Source: CAVSQX01 sp963730225
GTDB taxonomy: Bacteria > Planctomycetota > Phycisphaerae > Tepidisphaerales > Tepidisphaeraceae
DNA length: 64,000 bases
Direction of reading: 5' to 3'
NCBI GenBank assembly: GCA_963730225.1
Contig: CAVSQX010000004.1
Location: 434,001-498,000 of the forward strand
Below the pieces are notes generated by a model. That model searched no databases. It saw nothing but the letters and a program-made list of their open reading frames with translations, and was not told the DNA's origin. Position numbers and translations under genes: made by a program. Below are positions 43,302-52,801 of the stretch, in pieces. Every line of letters begins with the position of its first letter. Positions within the stretch are counted from its first letter, which is position 1.

Positions 43302-43340
43302 GAATGTCACCTTTTCTTTTTCCACCTTTTCTTTTTCCCG
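43302..43340 (-). repeat. Diverged REP-like repeat, copy C
   Basis: On the minus strand this reads as two 15-mers GAAAAAGAAAAGGTG in tandem followed by ACATTC. It mirrors the plan of copy A (two units ending AAAAGGTG, then ACATCC). The second IS lies directly against ACATTC. No REP-type transposase gene is next to this copy. Confidence 0.6.
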
Positions 43341-43378
43341 ACCCCTTTGAATCGTCCGTCTTAGTCTTCCTCCCAGAT

Positions 43379-44320
43379 TCAAAACCATGGAACTTCGTAG
43401 GCGGCCTGGCCCAAGGAATTGGTTGCCGGGGGTAACATGTGGACCGGATCGTATTCCTCACGATCGATTGTGCCACTGAATTGCGTGTTCGGATCGGCGT
43501 TTGTCGTCAGTGGGTCACGGCCATCGGCTTCGGTCTCCAGGATGTCGACGTAGTCATCGACGCGGAGCCACAGATTTCCGTTGCGCCCAGCGATATTCGC
43601 TACAATTCCAGCGTAGTTCCCTCTGGGGGAATCAATCGCGGTCCCGACGTGTCCATCTTTGAAAAGTACGTTGAATGTCGCGGTGTTTTTGTAGACGTGT
43701 GAGATATCAGCCAAGTCGTAAGTTAGATCGCACGCTATGCAGTGATACCTATCGATGTCATTTATCCGGCGGTATCTGCGGGTTATTTGGCCAGCTTCAC
43801 GTAGCAAGCCCGAATTTGCCCAATGCGGGAGATACCAGTAAGAAGTGCCCCAATCTGTCATGGGAATTCCAGTGGGAACAAGGCCTGGGCAAAAGCGGAT
43901 CGGGTCCCATGTTAAGTCTCCGATATTGGCGGTTGGCGAATTCATCGCGGTCCTCGTGCCGAGGTATCCCCACGCCAGAAGGCTTCCAATATTGGCCCCC
44001 ATATCCCAGGTTGATGGGGCCGTCGCGCTGTAAGTGACGCCATTGTTGGGGCTTTCTACTAGATACTCAGCAAAATCGATGCGACTGAAGTCATTGGGCG
44101 TTGTTTGGCCGTCGCGTGTGCGATAGGGGAAGAACCCTTTGTTATCGTTGCAGTAATTGATCGTCGCCAAACCAATCTGGCGCAAATTCGAGGAGCACGC
44201 AACGATGTTGGCTTTGTAGCGTGCCTTCTGAAGGGCGGGCAAAAGAATGGCAATCAGCAGAGCGATGATGCCGATGACGACGAGCAATTCGACTAACGTA
44301 AATCCGTTGCGCCGTTTCAT
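43379..44320 (-). CDS. Prepilin-type N-terminal methylation domain protein (H-X9-DG like)
   Basis: The 313-residue protein begins MKRRNGFTLVELLVVIGIIA, a type IV pilin/pseudopilin leader with cleavage after the Gly before FTLVE and Glu at position 5 of the mature protein. The C-terminal part has ATFNVLFKDGHVGTAI, the DGHV-type motif of a very abundant Planctomycetota family. GGAGGA lies 5 nt upstream of the start. These proteins are probably secreted pseudopilin-like surface proteins; the specific role is unknown. It is divergent from the importer operon. Confidence 0.9.
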   Translation of the reverse strand: MKRRNGFTLVELLVVIGIIALLIAILLPALQKARYKANIVACSSNLRQIGLATINYCNDNKGFFPYRTRDGQTTPNDFSRIDFAEYLVESPNNGVTYSATAPSTWDMGANIGSLLAWGYLGTRTAMNSPTANIGDLTWDPIRFCPGLVPTGIPMTDWGTSYWYLPHWANSGLLREAGQITRRYRRINDIDRYHCIACDLTYDLADISHVYKNTATFNVLFKDGHVGTAIDSPRGNYAGIVANIAGRNGNLWLRVDDYVDILETEADGRDPLTTNADPNTQFSGTIDREEYDPVHMLPPATNSLGQAAYEVPWF

Positions 44321-44756
44321 TGAATCCTCCGCAACGTACAGAGCGAAAAGGGGCTAAGTGCTCGCGGCTGTGGTGGCAATTCAATCGACTCCAGATTGCC
44401 AGCGGCAGCACGAGCAGGTTATGCTGGCCCCAATCATGCCATGGAACCGTGAATCTTGCAAGTGAATTTGCGTACGATTTGTGGTAATTGTAAGCGTTGT
44501 GCGTTTTGACTTCCGGGGATTGAGGCGAAGGCGCAAGCGAGCAAATGGCGTTAGCGTATATTTGTAAATGCACAATTTTAATGAGTTTACAGTGCACATC
44601 GGGAGATTACGTCAATCATTATTAAACTTGTGGAACAGCGTGGAAATTAGTGCGTTTTATGCTGAGAAATTGTTTGGCAAAGCATGTGCAAGGGAAACGG
44701 CGAGCAGGCTCGTCGGCTAAACGGGCACCGCTGCCGGCAAGAGTGGAAGATCATCG
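44321..44756. promoter_or_regulatory. Divergent intergenic region before the rhamnose importer operon
   Basis: A 436-nt gene-free region that must hold promoters for the prepilin-like gene and the importer operon. An AT-rich core lies at about 44560-44640. The imperfect palindrome TTGTAAATGCACAA at about 44561-44574 and the similar string GTTTACAGTGCAC at about 44584 could be operators. I cannot assign a regulator. Confidence 0.35.
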
Positions 44757-46256
44757 GTGATTCAGCTTACTTCCATCACTAAAAGCTTCGGCGGTGTGCA
44801 GGCGCTGAAGGATGTTTCGTTTGCGCTAAACAGCGGCGAGGTTCATGCGCTGGTGGGCGAAAACGGAGCGGGGAAATCGACGCTGATCAAAATCATCACC
44901 GGCGCACATCGGGCCGACGGGGGCACGATTGCGGTGGATGGAAAGATCGTGGCGGAAAATGATCCGGCGATTTCGCGGCGGCTGGGGATCGCGGCGATCT
45001 ATCAGCAGCCGGCGCTTTTTCCCGATCTAACCGTCGCGGAAAACATCGGCTTGCGACTGGAGAGCGGCGGCGCGTGGAGAATCGTCCATTGGAAGAGCCG
45101 GCGGAAAAGAGCGGCGGCGCTGCTGGAGCGGGTTGGGGCGTGGATTTCGCCGGATCGGCTGGTGCGCGAATTGACGATGCCACAGCAGCAGCTCGTTGAA
45201 ATCGCCGCGGCATTGGGAAGTCATGCGAAGATTCTGATTCTCGATGAACCGACGGCTTCGCTGGGGGAGCGGGAAGTGGAGCATCTGTTTGGCGTGATTC
45301 GGCAACTGAAATCCGAAGGCGTGGGGATGATTTACATTTCGCATCGGATGGACGAACTGGCTCGGATTGCCGATCGTGTCACGGTGCTGCGGGATGGGAG
45401 ATGGGTGGGGACGCGGGCGATGGCGGAGGTGGATCGGGGGGAGCTGATTCGGATGATGGTGGGACGCGACGTGTCGGCGATTTTTCCCAAGGTGGCCGTG
45501 CCGCTGGGGGATGTCATTCTGGAGACGCGCGATTTGTGCTGCCGGGCGTCGGATGTGAAAAATGTGAATGCCCGTGTGCGGGCCGGGGAAATTCTGGGTT
45601 TGGCGGGGCTGGTGGGGGCGGGGCGGACGGAATTGGCCGGCGTTTTGTTCGGCCTGACGCCGGCGGACTGCGGACAAATCCTGCTCGAGGGCAAAGCGGT
45701 GAAAGTGAGAAGCGCGAAAACGGCGGTGAAGCTGGGGATCGCGTATGTTCCGGAAGATCGCCGGCGTCACGGGGTGATTCTTGAGATGCCGGTTGCGGCC
45801 AACACCACGCTGGCGATTTTGCGGCAGATTTCGCGATGGGGGTTGATCGATCGCGGGCGGGAGAATGCGCTGGCGGAATCGTTCGTGGCGAAGATGGGGA
45901 CCAAGACCGCGTCGATCGAATCGCCGGTGGGCACGCTCTCGGGGGGAAATCAGCAGAAGGTGGCGCTGTCGCGCTGGCTGGCGACCAAACCGAAGGTGCT
46001 GATTCTGGATGAGCCGACGCAGGGCGTGGATGTGGGGGCCAAGGCGGAGATTCATCGGCTCATGGGAGAGCTGGCAAAAAGCGGATTGGCGATCGTGATG
46101 ATTTCCTCGGAGTTGCCGGAAGTTCTGGGGATGAGCGATCGGATTATGGTGATGCACGGCGGAGCGGTGGCCGGCGAGTTGGACCGCGCCTCGGCCACGC
46201 CGCAAGGCGTTTTGGAACTGGCTTTGGGCGGCAGGCCGGGGGGTGAGGCGGCATGA
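44757..46256 (+). CDS. Rhamnose/AI-2-type sugar ABC importer ATPase (two ABC domains)
   Basis: The 499-residue RbsA-like ATPase has two nucleotide-binding domains. The first has GENGAGKSTLIKIITGAH, a signature changed to LTMPQQQLVEIAAALG, and ILILDEPTASL. The second has a degenerate P-loop LAGLVGAGRTELAGVLFG, the signature LSGGNQQKVALSRWL and LILDEPTQGVDVG. The GTG start at 44757 follows GTGGAAGA. It is first in a run ATPase, permease, permease, binding protein, the order seen in rhamnose (rhaT-P-Q-S) importers. Neighbouring rhamnogalacturonan enzymes support rhamnose or a rhamnosyl oligosaccharide as substrate. The stop overlaps the permease start as ATGA. Confidence 0.88.
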   Translation: MIQLTSITKSFGGVQALKDVSFALNSGEVHALVGENGAGKSTLIKIITGAHRADGGTIAVDGKIVAENDPAISRRLGIAAIYQQPALFPDLTVAENIGLRLESGGAWRIVHWKSRRKRAAALLERVGAWISPDRLVRELTMPQQQLVEIAAALGSHAKILILDEPTASLGEREVEHLFGVIRQLKSEGVGMIYISHRMDELARIADRVTVLRDGRWVGTRAMAEVDRGELIRMMVGRDVSAIFPKVAVPLGDVILETRDLCCRASDVKNVNARVRAGEILGLAGLVGAGRTELAGVLFGLTPADCGQILLEGKAVKVRSAKTAVKLGIAYVPEDRRRHGVILEMPVAANTTLAILRQISRWGLIDRGRENALAESFVAKMGTKTASIESPVGTLSGGNQQKVALSRWLATKPKVLILDEPTQGVDVGAKAEIHRLMGELAKSGLAIVMISSELPEVLGMSDRIMVMHGGAVAGELDRASATPQGVLELALGGRPGGEAA

Positions 46257-47191
46257 GCATTCGCCGACATGTGCGCGAAATTTCCGTCGCCATCGCCTAC
46301 GGGCTGCTGCTCTTGCTGCTGTGGGAAAGAAATCCGAATTTTTTTCTGCGGCATCAGTTTCGGCTTACGTGGATTTCCAGCGCGCCGTACATCGTGGCGG
46401 CGGTGGGGATGACGCTGGTGATTCTGGCGCGGCAGATCGACATTTCGATCGGGGCGCAGTTTTCGATTTCCGCGGTCACGGCGGGATTGCTGGCCAAGGC
46501 GGGGTGGCCGATGGGACTGGTGGTGGCGGGGACGATCGGGGTGGGATGCGTGATGGGATCGATTAACGGCGTGCTGGTGGCGCTGCTGAAATTGCCGTCG
46601 ATCGTGGTGACGCTGGCGACGATGGAGATTTTGCAGGATTCGCTGAAGCTGGCGCGGCAGGGAGCGCCGGTGAACGGGCTTCCGCCGACGTTTCAATGGT
46701 TCGGATTGAGCCAGACGAACGGGCAACGGATCGTGCTCGGCAGTGCGCTGGGGATTCTGGCGATCTTCGCCGTGGGCATGCGATATCTGGCCGCAGGTCG
46801 GGCCGTGCTGGCGGTTGGGTCGGATGAAGAAGCGGCGCGATTGGCGGGCATCCGTCCGGCGCGGGTGGTTTTTGCGGTCTTCGTTCTGATGGGCGCGTTG
46901 ACGGCGGGGGCGGCGCTGCTTCAGGAAGTGCGCATGCCGCGGGTCGATCCGAAGGACGGGTTGCAGAAAGAGCTGGAGGTGATTGCGGCGGTGGTCGTGG
47001 GTGGAACGGCGATCTCCGGTGGGCGCGGGACGATGATCGGCAGTTTGCTGGGCGTGGCGCTGCTGACGACGATCAGCCCGGCGCTGATTTTTCTGACCAA
47101 GCAGTCGTATTGGGACAAGGCGATTCAGGGAGCGATCATTCTGCTGGCGGTGGCGTCGGATTCGCTGGGGCATCGGCAAAGGAGCGGATAA
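46253..47191 (+). CDS. Rhamnose-type ABC importer permease 1
   Basis: The 312-residue inner-membrane permease belongs to the BPD_transp_2 (RbsC/LsrC/RhaP) family. It has about nine hydrophobic helices, the segment TLVILARQIDISIGAQFSIS near residue 60 and the coupling region EEAARLAGIRPARVVFAVFV plus VVGGTAISGGRGTMIGSLLG. The preceding ATPase gene overlaps by 4 nt, and the second permease gene begins directly after the stop. Confidence 0.88.
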   Translation: MSIRRHVREISVAIAYGLLLLLLWERNPNFFLRHQFRLTWISSAPYIVAAVGMTLVILARQIDISIGAQFSISAVTAGLLAKAGWPMGLVVAGTIGVGCVMGSINGVLVALLKLPSIVVTLATMEILQDSLKLARQGAPVNGLPPTFQWFGLSQTNGQRIVLGSALGILAIFAVGMRYLAAGRAVLAVGSDEEAARLAGIRPARVVFAVFVLMGALTAGAALLQEVRMPRVDPKDGLQKELEVIAAVVVGGTAISGGRGTMIGSLLGVALLTTISPALIFLTKQSYWDKAIQGAIILLAVASDSLGHRQRSG

Positions 47192-48156
47192 ATGCGCCAT
47201 CCTCAGCGCCCGCTTTTTTCGCAGCAGATGATTCTGGGATTTCTGCTGCTGATCGAGATCGGCATCTTCGCGAAAACCGGGCAGCACTTTTTTTCGATGG
47301 AGAATCTGTGGGAAGTGTGCCGGCTGATTGTGCCGCTGGGATTGCTGGCGCTGGCGCAGACGCCGGTGATTTTGACCGGAGGGATTGATTTGTCGGTGGG
47401 ATCGACGCTGGGATTGTGCGCGGTGATTTTCGGGAAGACGTGGCGGGATTTTAATTTTTCACCGGCCGAAGCCGCCGCGGTGGCGGTGATGGCCGGGGCG
47501 GCGGCGGGCGGGATCAACGCGAGCTGCTGATCACGCTGCTGCGCATTCCACCGCTGATCGTGACGCTGGGGTCGTATTCGCTGTACCGCGGTTTGGCGAT
47601 CGGGATCACCGGCGGGTCGGACAATTACACGGATTTGCCGGAGAAATTTTTGTACTGGGGCAAGGGATCGTTTCGCGGAGGAATTCCCACGCCGCTGCCG
47701 CTGTTTGTGCTGGCGGCGATTTTTTTCTGGCTACTGGTGCATCGATCGGCGATCGGGCGCGGGCTGTCGGCGATTGGATTCAGTCCGCAGGGCGCTCGGT
47801 ATGCCGGAATTCCGGTGAACGCCCGTATCGCATTGGTTTACGTTCTGGCCGGCATCGCCAGCGCGCTGGCGGCGCTGGTTTACGTCGCCCATTTTGGTCA
47901 GGCGACCGCCGACGCCGGCATGGGATATGAATTGAAGGCGATCACGGCGGTGGTTCTTGGGGGAACCAGCATCTTCGGCGGGCGGGCGAGCGTGACCGGA
48001 ACGCTGCTTGGACTTTTCGCCATCGCACTGCTGCAAAACGGGCTGGAGTTGTCGCAGCAGCCGTCGGAAATGGTGGGAATTCTGACCGGATTCCTGCTAC
48101 TCTTGGCGATCGGATTGGATTTGCTTTCGCGGAAAATGCAAAGGAGACGAGCATGA
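47192..48156 (+). pseudogene. Rhamnose-type ABC importer permease 2, frame interrupted
   Basis: The second BPD_transp_2 permease. The first part, with PVILTGGIDLSVGSTLGLCA, stops after GGINASC at 47530. The rest resumes in another frame as ELLITLLRIPPLIVTLGSYS and runs to the stop at 48156, with ITAVVLGGTSIFGGRASVTG. One nucleotide lost near 47520 (GCGAG for GCCGAG) explains the break and gives an ordinary protein of about 321 residues. As every other importer gene is intact, I suspect an assembly error. The stop overlaps the next start as ATGA. Confidence 0.88.
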
Positions 48157-49124
48157 GAATCGGATTTATTGCGGCCATCGCGCTGGGGATGACGGCGGTT
48201 GCAACGCTGGGGCAGGATCATCATTACACGATTGCGATGATGCCCAAGAGCAAGGGAAATGCGTATTTCATCGCGTGCCACAAGGGAGCCGAGAAGGCGG
48301 CGAAGGAGTTGGGCGTGAATTTGATCTGGGATGGCCCGGATGACACCGATCCGGCCAAGCAGAATGAAATTGTCGAGACGTGGATCACGCAGGGAGTGGA
48401 TGCGATCGCGGTGAGCGTGGAAAATCGGGATGGGCTTTCGACGGCGTTGAGAAAGGCGAGGGAAAAAGGAATCAAGGTTGTGACATTCGATGCCGACGCG
48501 GCTGCGGATGCGCGGGATTTTTTTGTGAACCAGGCGACGCCGGAAGGGATTGGCAACACGCTGATGGATGATGCGGCCAAGGCGATGGGCGGGAAGGGGC
48601 AATTTGCGATCATCACCGCGACGCTGACGGCGGCGAATCAGAATGAGTGGATCAAGTACATCAAGGCGCGGCTTGCGGAAAAATATCCGGATGTGAAGCT
48701 GGCGACGATTCAGCCGTGCGATGATTTGCAGAACAAGGCGTTCGACCAGGCGAATGCGATTCTCAATGCGTATCCGGATGTGACGTGCATCATGGCGATC
48801 AGCTCGCAGGCGGTGCCGGCGGCGGCGGAGGCGGTGAAGCAGGCGGGACGGACGGACGTGAAAGTGGTTGGGCTGGGATTGCCCAATGAGAACAAGCCGT
48901 ACGTGAAGGAAGGAATCACGCCGTCGCTGGTGCTTTGGAACACGATGGATTTGGGATATCTGACGGTTTATGTGGCCGATGCGGTGAAAAGCGGAACGCT
49001 CAAACCCGGCGACACATCATTCAAAGCCGGGGACCTGGGAAAAATGGAAGTGAAAGGCGACAACGTGCTGCTGGGTGTGCCGTTCACGTTCACCAAAGAG
49101 AACATCGACAGTTTTGATTTTTGA
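48153..49124 (+). CDS. Rhamnose/AI-2-type sugar-binding protein of the ABC importer
   Basis: The 323-residue periplasmic binding protein of the Peripla_BP_4 type has a short signal sequence (MRIGFIAAIALGMTAVATLG). The mature part has IAMMPKSKGNAYFIACHKGA, IWDGPDDTDPAKQNEIVETW and FFVNQATPEGIGNTLMD, a pattern found in RhaS and LsrB-like proteins. AAGGAGA is 8 nt upstream. It would deliver rhamnose, or a related deoxysugar, to the two permeases encoded upstream. Confidence 0.9.
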   Translation: MRIGFIAAIALGMTAVATLGQDHHYTIAMMPKSKGNAYFIACHKGAEKAAKELGVNLIWDGPDDTDPAKQNEIVETWITQGVDAIAVSVENRDGLSTALRKAREKGIKVVTFDADAAADARDFFVNQATPEGIGNTLMDDAAKAMGGKGQFAIITATLTAANQNEWIKYIKARLAEKYPDVKLATIQPCDDLQNKAFDQANAILNAYPDVTCIMAISSQAVPAAAEAVKQAGRTDVKVVGLGLPNENKPYVKEGITPSLVLWNTMDLGYLTVYVADAVKSGTLKPGDTSFKAGDLGKMEVKGDNVLLGVPFTFTKENIDSFDF

Positions 49125-49126
49125 GC

Positions 49127-49867
49127 ATGCGCATCTGGCGGGTGGTCATTGTCGGCCTGGCGATCTCGACGGCGGCGGAGGCGGCGACCACGCAGCCGGC
49201 GCCACCGCCCGCTCCGGCGGACCAGCGGTTTGCGGTCGGGAATCTGATTTTCTCGGATGATTTCTCTCACGACACCGGCCGATGGGTCAGCGAGTTGGAG
49301 AAAGGCGGCGCCGTCGTCCGACAGAACGGGAGTATGGATATCAACGTTCCCGGGGGCGCAACCGTGTGGTTCAAACCGATGCTGCACGGACCGGTGATGA
49401 TTCAGTATCAGGCGACGGCTATTTCCAACGGCGGAGCGAACGATCGAGTGAGCGATTTGAATTGCTTCTGGATGGCGCGCGATTCGCGCAACCTCGACGA
49501 TCTTTTTGCCGTTGCCCGCGGCGGAAAGTTCGCCGAATACAATCCGCTACTGACGTATTACGTCGGCCTGGGCGGAAACGGGAACACAACGACGCGATTT
49601 CGCCGATACATCGGCGATGCGCGGAATCGGCCGCTGCGGCCGCAGGATGATCTTGGCGACAAGGAAAATCTCCTGGTCGCCAATCAGAGCCAATGGATTC
49701 AACTGGTGGCGTGCGATCATCTCATCCAGTTCTACCGGGACGGCCGGCGGATTTTTGAGATGGATGATTCCCAGCCGTACAGCAGCGGATGGTTCGCATT
49801 TCGCACCACCGACAGCCATCTGCAAATCAGCCAATTCAGCGTGTTTGAACTGATATCGAGAAACTGA
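49127..49867 (+). CDS. DUF6250-type exported protein of the polysaccharide locus
   Basis: The 246-residue protein has a signal peptide (MRIWRVVIVGLAISTAAEAA), a TTQPAPPPAP linker and a concanavalin-like beta-sandwich. Motifs such as LIFSDDFSHDTGRWVSELEK, ATVWFKPMLHGPVMIQYQA, LTYYVGLGGNGNTTTRFRRY and YSSGWFAFRTTDSHLQI match the DUF6250 family, often linked with pectin or rhamnogalacturonan degradation. Its own activity is unknown. The stop and the next start share one nucleotide (TGATG). ATG 49127 is chosen over the TTG two codons earlier. Confidence 0.82.
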   Translation: MRIWRVVIVGLAISTAAEAATTQPAPPPAPADQRFAVGNLIFSDDFSHDTGRWVSELEKGGAVVRQNGSMDINVPGGATVWFKPMLHGPVMIQYQATAISNGGANDRVSDLNCFWMARDSRNLDDLFAVARGGKFAEYNPLLTYYVGLGGNGNTTTRFRRYIGDARNRPLRPQDDLGDKENLLVANQSQWIQLVACDHLIQFYRDGRRIFEMDDSQPYSSGWFAFRTTDSHLQISQFSVFELISRN

Positions 49868-52214
49868 TGCGAAGGCCGTGGGTTGTGGTGATCGCTCTGT
49901 CGCTGTTGCCGTTTGCGGCAAGGGCTCAATCGCGCACGATCTCGTTTGATCCGGATTGGAGATTTTTCAAAGGGGATGCGACGGACGGCCAGAAACCCGA
50001 TTTCGACGATTCTTCCTGGAAATCGCTGAGCGTTCCGCATGATTGGAGCATCGAAGGGCCGTTCGACCGGCAGAATCCAGCGGGCGGGGCCGGCGCGTTT
50101 CTGCCGACCGGCGTTGGATGGTATCGCAAACATTTCTCGCTGCCGGCGGACGATTCGCAGCGGCGAGTTTTTGTCGATTTCGACGGCGTGATGGCCAACA
50201 GCGATGTGTGGATCAACGGATTTCTGCTGGGGCATCGGCCATACGGATATGTCAGCTTCCGATACGAGCTGAGCGACCATCTGAATTTTGGCGATCATTC
50301 CAACGTGCTGGCCGTGCGCGTCGATGATTCGGCGCAGCCGGCGTCACGCTGGTACGCCGGGGCGGGGATTTATCGGCACGTGCGATTGGTCGTGACCGAC
50401 GCCGTGCATCTGGATCTGTGGGGAACATTTATCACCACACCGCAGATCGAAAAAGATCGGGCGCAGGTGCACGTTTGGAACCGGGTCGTCAATCAATCCG
50501 GCGAGGCGCGGCAAGTTCAGTTGCGCGTCACGCTGCTCAATCCAACGGGGCGGGCAGCGGCGAAAAGTGAATCAGAAACCAAAACCATCGCAGCCGGGAA
50601 ATCAGCCGATTTCGATCAGGATTTGAGCGTCGAGCCCAAGCTGTGGGATCTGGATCAGCCGAATTTGTATCGGGCCGTTTGCGAAGTTGTCGACGGCGAC
50701 ACGGTTCTGGACGAGCAATTGACACCGTTTGGCATTCGCACGGCCGAGTTCAAATCCGACAGCGGCTTTTGGCTCAACGGGAAGAATTTCAAAATCAAAG
50801 GCGTCGCTCTGCACGGCGATGTTGGCGGACTCGGCGTGGCCGCTCCGCTGGCGGCGTGGGAACATCGGCTCACGGCGCTCAAGCAGATCGGCGTCAACGC
50901 GATTCGCACCGCTCACAATCCCCCGTCGCCGGAGTTTCTGGATTTGTGCGATCGCATGGGATTTCTCGTGATGGACGAGATGTTCGACTGCTGGACGGTG
51001 GCCAAGAATCCGTACGATTACCATTTGTATTTCCGCAAATGGTCGTCGATCGACGCGGCCGACACGGTTCGGCGCGATCGCAATCATCCCAGCGTCATCC
51101 TCTACAGCGCGGGCAATGAAATTCACGACACGCCCAATCCGCAGATTGCGATTCCGATTCTGAAATCGCTGATCGATGTTTTTCATACGAACGATCCGAC
51201 GCGCCCGGTGACGCAGGCACTGTTTCGGCCCAACGTCAGCCATGATTACGACGACGGCCTGGCGGATCTGCTGGATGTCGTCGGCACCAATTACCGCGAT
51301 GCCGAGCTTCTCGCTGCCCATGCCGCCAAACCAAGTCGCAAAATCATCGGCACCGAAAACGGCCCGACGCTTCAGGCGTGGGCGGCGGTGCGTGATAATC
51401 CGGCGTACTCTGGTCAGTTTATCTGGGCGGGCGTGGATTACCTCGGTGAATCGCGCCGCTGGCCGGCGCCGGGGAATCCGTCGGGGCTTTTGGACAAAAC
51501 CGATCAGCCGCGCACGGTCGCGCTGCAACGCCAGAGTTGGTGGACTGATCAACCGATGGTGCGGATCGCGCACGACGAGGGAGCGGTGGCCACCGGCAAT
51601 TTGCCCGGTGAGCCGCAGCGGCGGGTTCGGTGGTTCTGCGATTGGACTCCGGCCGATTCCTCGCCGCACAGGGAAAATGTGCTGGTCTTCAGCAATTGCC
51701 AGAGCGTGGAATTATTTTTGAATGGAAAGTCGCTCGGCTCGCAACCTCGTCGGGCCGACGATTCGCCAAGAAGCTGGCGCGTCGATTATGCGCCGGCTCG
51801 ATCAAAGCGATCGCCAGCAATAATGGTCAGTTCGCGGCCGCCGACGAGTTGAAAACGGCTGGAAAATCATCGGGGATTCTTCTTTCATCCGATCGCCCAT
51901 CGTTGAAGAATTCCTGGGACGACGTCGCCTACATCACCGCAACCGTGATCGACCAGAACGGCGTGCTGGAGCCTCGGTCCAATGACATGATCCACTTTTC
52001 CATCAGCGGCCCGGGCGTCATCGCCGCGGTGGAAAACGGCGACCCCGCCAACGGCGAGCCGTTCGTGGCCGATCATCACACGGCTTTTGCCGGCCGATGC
52101 GTGGCGATTCTCCGAGCCAGCGGCGAAGGCGGCAAGATCGAAATCACCGCAGCCGCCGGCGGCTTGAAATCCGGCTCGATGTCTCTGCTGGCCGAGACGG
52201 CGGATCAACCTTGA
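49867..52214 (+). pseudogene. Glycoside hydrolase family 2 (beta-galactosidase-like), frame interrupted
   Basis: The exported GH2 enzyme has a signal peptide (MRRPWVVVIALSLLPFAARA), a jelly-roll sugar-binding domain (VPHDWSIEGPFD), an Ig-like domain, and a TIM barrel. The barrel has acid/base Glu in YSAGNEIHD and nucleophile Glu in IIGTENGPT. The frame breaks at about 51796 after SWRVDYAP and resumes as GSIKAIASNNGQFAAADELK, ending at 52214. One lost G (CCGGCTC for CCGGGCTC) explains it and yields about 782 residues. The catalytic domain lies entirely before the break, so a truncated product could be active. It likely removes galactose side chains from rhamnogalacturonan I. Confidence 0.88.
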
Positions 52215-52237
52215 AGAATCTGCTATAATCACTCGAC

Positions 52238-52792
52238 ATGAGCGTGGTCATATCCGACAAAAAGCTGATCACAGCGGAGCAGCTGGCGGCGATGCATGAT
52301 CTGGAACGCTGCGAGCTGATTGACGGGGAGATTATCCGCATGACCCCCACTGGTGCAGAGCATGGCGGCATCTCAATGGAGATCGCTTACCGAATCAAAG
52401 CATTTGCTAATTCCCACGGCCTTGGGCAGGTGTATGCCGCCGAAACGGGATTTCTGATCAAATGAAATCCCGACACCGTTCGCGCACCCGAAGTTGCTTT
52501 TGTCAAAGCCGATCGAGTTCCAACAACGCCGGGTACGGGATATTTACAAGGCCCGCCCGATCTGGCGGTCGAAGTCTGCTCGCCGACCGACGGCTGGTCG
52601 GAGGTCATCGCCAAAGTCGATCAGTGGATTTCGGCCGGCGCGATCAGCGTTTGGGTGGTCGATCCCCCCAGCCGAAGCATCGAGATTTATCGGCGCGATT
52701 CGCAGCCGATGCGGTATCACCTCGGGCAGCAGATCACCGATGAGCCGGCGTTGCCCGGGTTCGCGTTCAAGGTCGACGATGCGTTTCGATGA
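52238..52792 (+). pseudogene. Uma2-family PD-(D/E)XK nuclease-like protein with internal TGA
   Basis: The Uma2 fold (DUF820) reads from MSVVISDKKLITAEQLAAMH through AETGFLIK, then meets TGA at 52463-52465. It continues in the same frame as NPDTVRAPEVAFVKADRVPT, DLAVEVCSPTDGW (the D...ExC active-site strand) and VWVVDPPSRSIEIY to the stop at 52792. Homologues usually have Arg, Gln or another residue there, so a CGA-to-TGA change is plausible. The total of 184 codons is normal for this family. Uma2 proteins are abundant and poorly understood. It is a passenger between the GH2 and GH28-GH106 genes. Confidence 0.82.
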
Positions 52793-52801
52793 TTCGCCGC
52801 T

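Noticed and set aside
42221..43308. Treating ATGTC next to the IS ends as part of the element
   Set aside because: The flanking 7-mers differ between the two copies but match within each copy, so they are target duplications.
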